Origin: Candidatus Coatesiibacteriota bacterium
Lineage (GTDB): Bacteria > B130-G9
Reading direction: 5' to 3'
DNA length: 5,901 nucleotides
Assembly (NCBI GenBank): GCA_003647755.1
Contig: QMNL01000124.1
Span: 1-5,901 of the forward strand
The stretch's first letter is position 1. Every line of letters begins with the position of its first letter. The translations under genes and the position numbers were made by a program. The notes under the pieces were generated by a model. The model ran no database searches and was not told the DNA's origin. It worked only from the letters and a program-made list of their open reading frames with translations. Positions 5,187-5,901 of the stretch are shown here, piece by piece.

Positions 5187-5901
5187 TGGCGTTCCTGCCC
5201 AATCTTGGCTCTAGGTTGCTCCGTCAGATTCTCGACGGTGCGCACGGGGCCCGCGCGGATTCGTTCAAAAGCTGATTTGGCAGTGTCCTCGCTGAACTCG
5301 ATGCCGATGGAGCGGCGATTCAGGGCCCGGGCGACTACGGAGGTGGTGCCACTGCCGAGAAATGGGTCGAGGACCAGGTCGCCCTCGTTTGAGCATGCCA
5401 AGATCACTCGCTGCATATACGTCTCCGGGATTTGGTTCTGATGGCCCCGTCGGCGCTCCTTGTTCGTCCCCTGTATCCGGCCTAAATAGGGGCCATACCA
5501 AACGTCCAGCGGGACGCGAAGCCCTGGCCTGCGCGTTCTGCGGGTTCTTGCGTCATTATAGATTGTTGCGCGGTCAGAAGGAACCAGAATGCGATCGGGG
5601 TTCCAGATGCGGTTCCTGCGGTCGCGGGCGAAATATAGGACGTGGACTTTTGAGACAATGAAGTTGGACTTTCTGCACTGGCCGAAACGAAAGTGCCAGA
5701 TGCACCAGTTGACCAGTGCCAACGGCACACGAGAGGCTGCTTCGCCTCTCCGCTCTTCGCGACGGCTCGGCGACTGCGTCGGCTCGCCTCTGGTTCCCCC
5801 TGCATTACCGCCCTTCAGATACATCACGACCTCCGCCGCCCATTGGTCCGGGATGTTGACCCACAGCGAGCCGTGAGGCGCAAGCACGCGGAGGCAGGCG
5901 T
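5174..5901 (-). CDS. DNA methyltransferase, beta class (N6-adenine or N4-cytosine), 5' truncated by window edge
   Basis: About 241 C-terminal residues are visible and the frame stays open to the right edge. The first visible residues, RVLAPHGSLWVNIPD, correspond to the segment just after catalytic motif IV (S/D-PPY) in this family, so motif IV should lie just outside the window. Next come NWCIWHFRFGQ (64-74 of the visible part), a target-recognition-like basic region with RRTRRPGLRVPLDVWYGP, the motif X-like HQNQIPETYMQRVILACS (153-170), and the S-adenosylmethionine motif I LDPFLGSGTT (177-186) followed by RRSIGIEFSE. Motif order IV, then X, then I defines the beta class of amino-methyltransferases. 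The WHFRFG and RVPLDVW pattern resembles solitary methylases I recall. No restriction gene is visible beside it, but the other flank is unseen. A stretch at about visible residues 32-60 looks inserted. It is transcribed in the same direction as ptb, 272 bases upstream of it. Target base and site are unknown. Confidence 0.88.
   Translation of the reverse strand, partial: ACLRVLAPHGSLWVNIPDQWAAEVVMYLKGGNAGGTRGEPTQSPSRREERRGEAASRVPLALVNWCIWHFRFGQCRKSNFIVSKVHVLYFARDRRNRIWNPDRILVPSDRATIYNDARTRRTRRPGLRVPLDVWYGPYLGRIQGTNKERRRGHQNQIPETYMQRVILACSNEGDLVLDPFLGSGTTSVVARALNRRSIGIEFSEDTAKSAFERIRAGPVRTVENLTEQPRAKIGQERQTLT
5716..5790. repeat. Palindromic repeat-like segment inside the methyltransferase gene
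   Basis: Two hairpins and a direct repeat sit side by side within the coding frame: GTGCC/GGCAC (5716-5720 with 5724-5728), GAGAGGC/GCCTCTC (5731-5737 with 5744-5750, six-base loop) and two CGGCTCG words (5763-5769, 5780-5786). The encoded residues are rich in Arg, Glu, Ser, Thr and Gly (GEPTQSPSRREERRGEAASR) and fall between two conserved blocks of the methyltransferase. This looks like a mobile palindromic element that landed in frame, but the borders are not defined from one sequence. Confidence 0.4.

Overview
The window reads as a piece of chromosome from an anaerobic, moderately GC-rich Gram-negative-type bacterium, probably an uncultured lineage. The evidence is a ferredoxin-linked 2-oxoacid oxidoreductase next to a phosphotransacylase (amino-acid fermentation), a protein with a type II secretion GspG-like C-terminal domain, and clusters of short REP-like palindromes of a kind I associate from memory with planctomycete-like and other environmental genomes. 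No marker gene fixes the phylum.

Layout. Positions 1-130 hold a dense run of short hairpins (REP-like). Positions 131-512 hold no gene I can support and lead into a plus-strand gene (513-1283) for a membrane-anchored protein with a GspG-type C-terminal domain. A short convergent gap (1284-1490) without a convincing terminator follows. The minus strand then carries a tight three-gene operon, transcribed right to left: a phosphate acyl (butyryl/acetyl)transferase (4901-3918, GTG start), iorA (3901-2075) and iorB (from 2075, overlapping the iorA stop, to 1491). Upstream of the operon lies a 272-base gap (4902-5173) with a cluster of GGTCAG/CTGACC words, a perfect 10-bp palindrome and a weak promoter-like pair. 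The right end (5174-5901, minus strand) is the C-terminal part of a beta-class DNA methyltransferase that runs off the window. It carries what looks like an in-frame palindromic repeat insertion.

How the genes work together. IorAB oxidatively decarboxylates 2-oxoacids, classically the transamination products of aromatic amino acids, to acyl-CoA, CO2 and reduced ferredoxin. The Ptb-family enzyme can exchange CoA for phosphate to give an acyl-phosphate, from which a kinase could make ATP. Together they look like an ATP-yielding amino-acid (or other 2-oxoacid) fermentation module whose kinase lies elsewhere. The GspG-like gene and the methyltransferase have no evident functional link to it. I see no convincing undescribed multi-gene system. 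The most unusual items are the in-frame repeat inside the methyltransferase, the GspG-like protein without a prepilin signal, and the possible control region of the operon.
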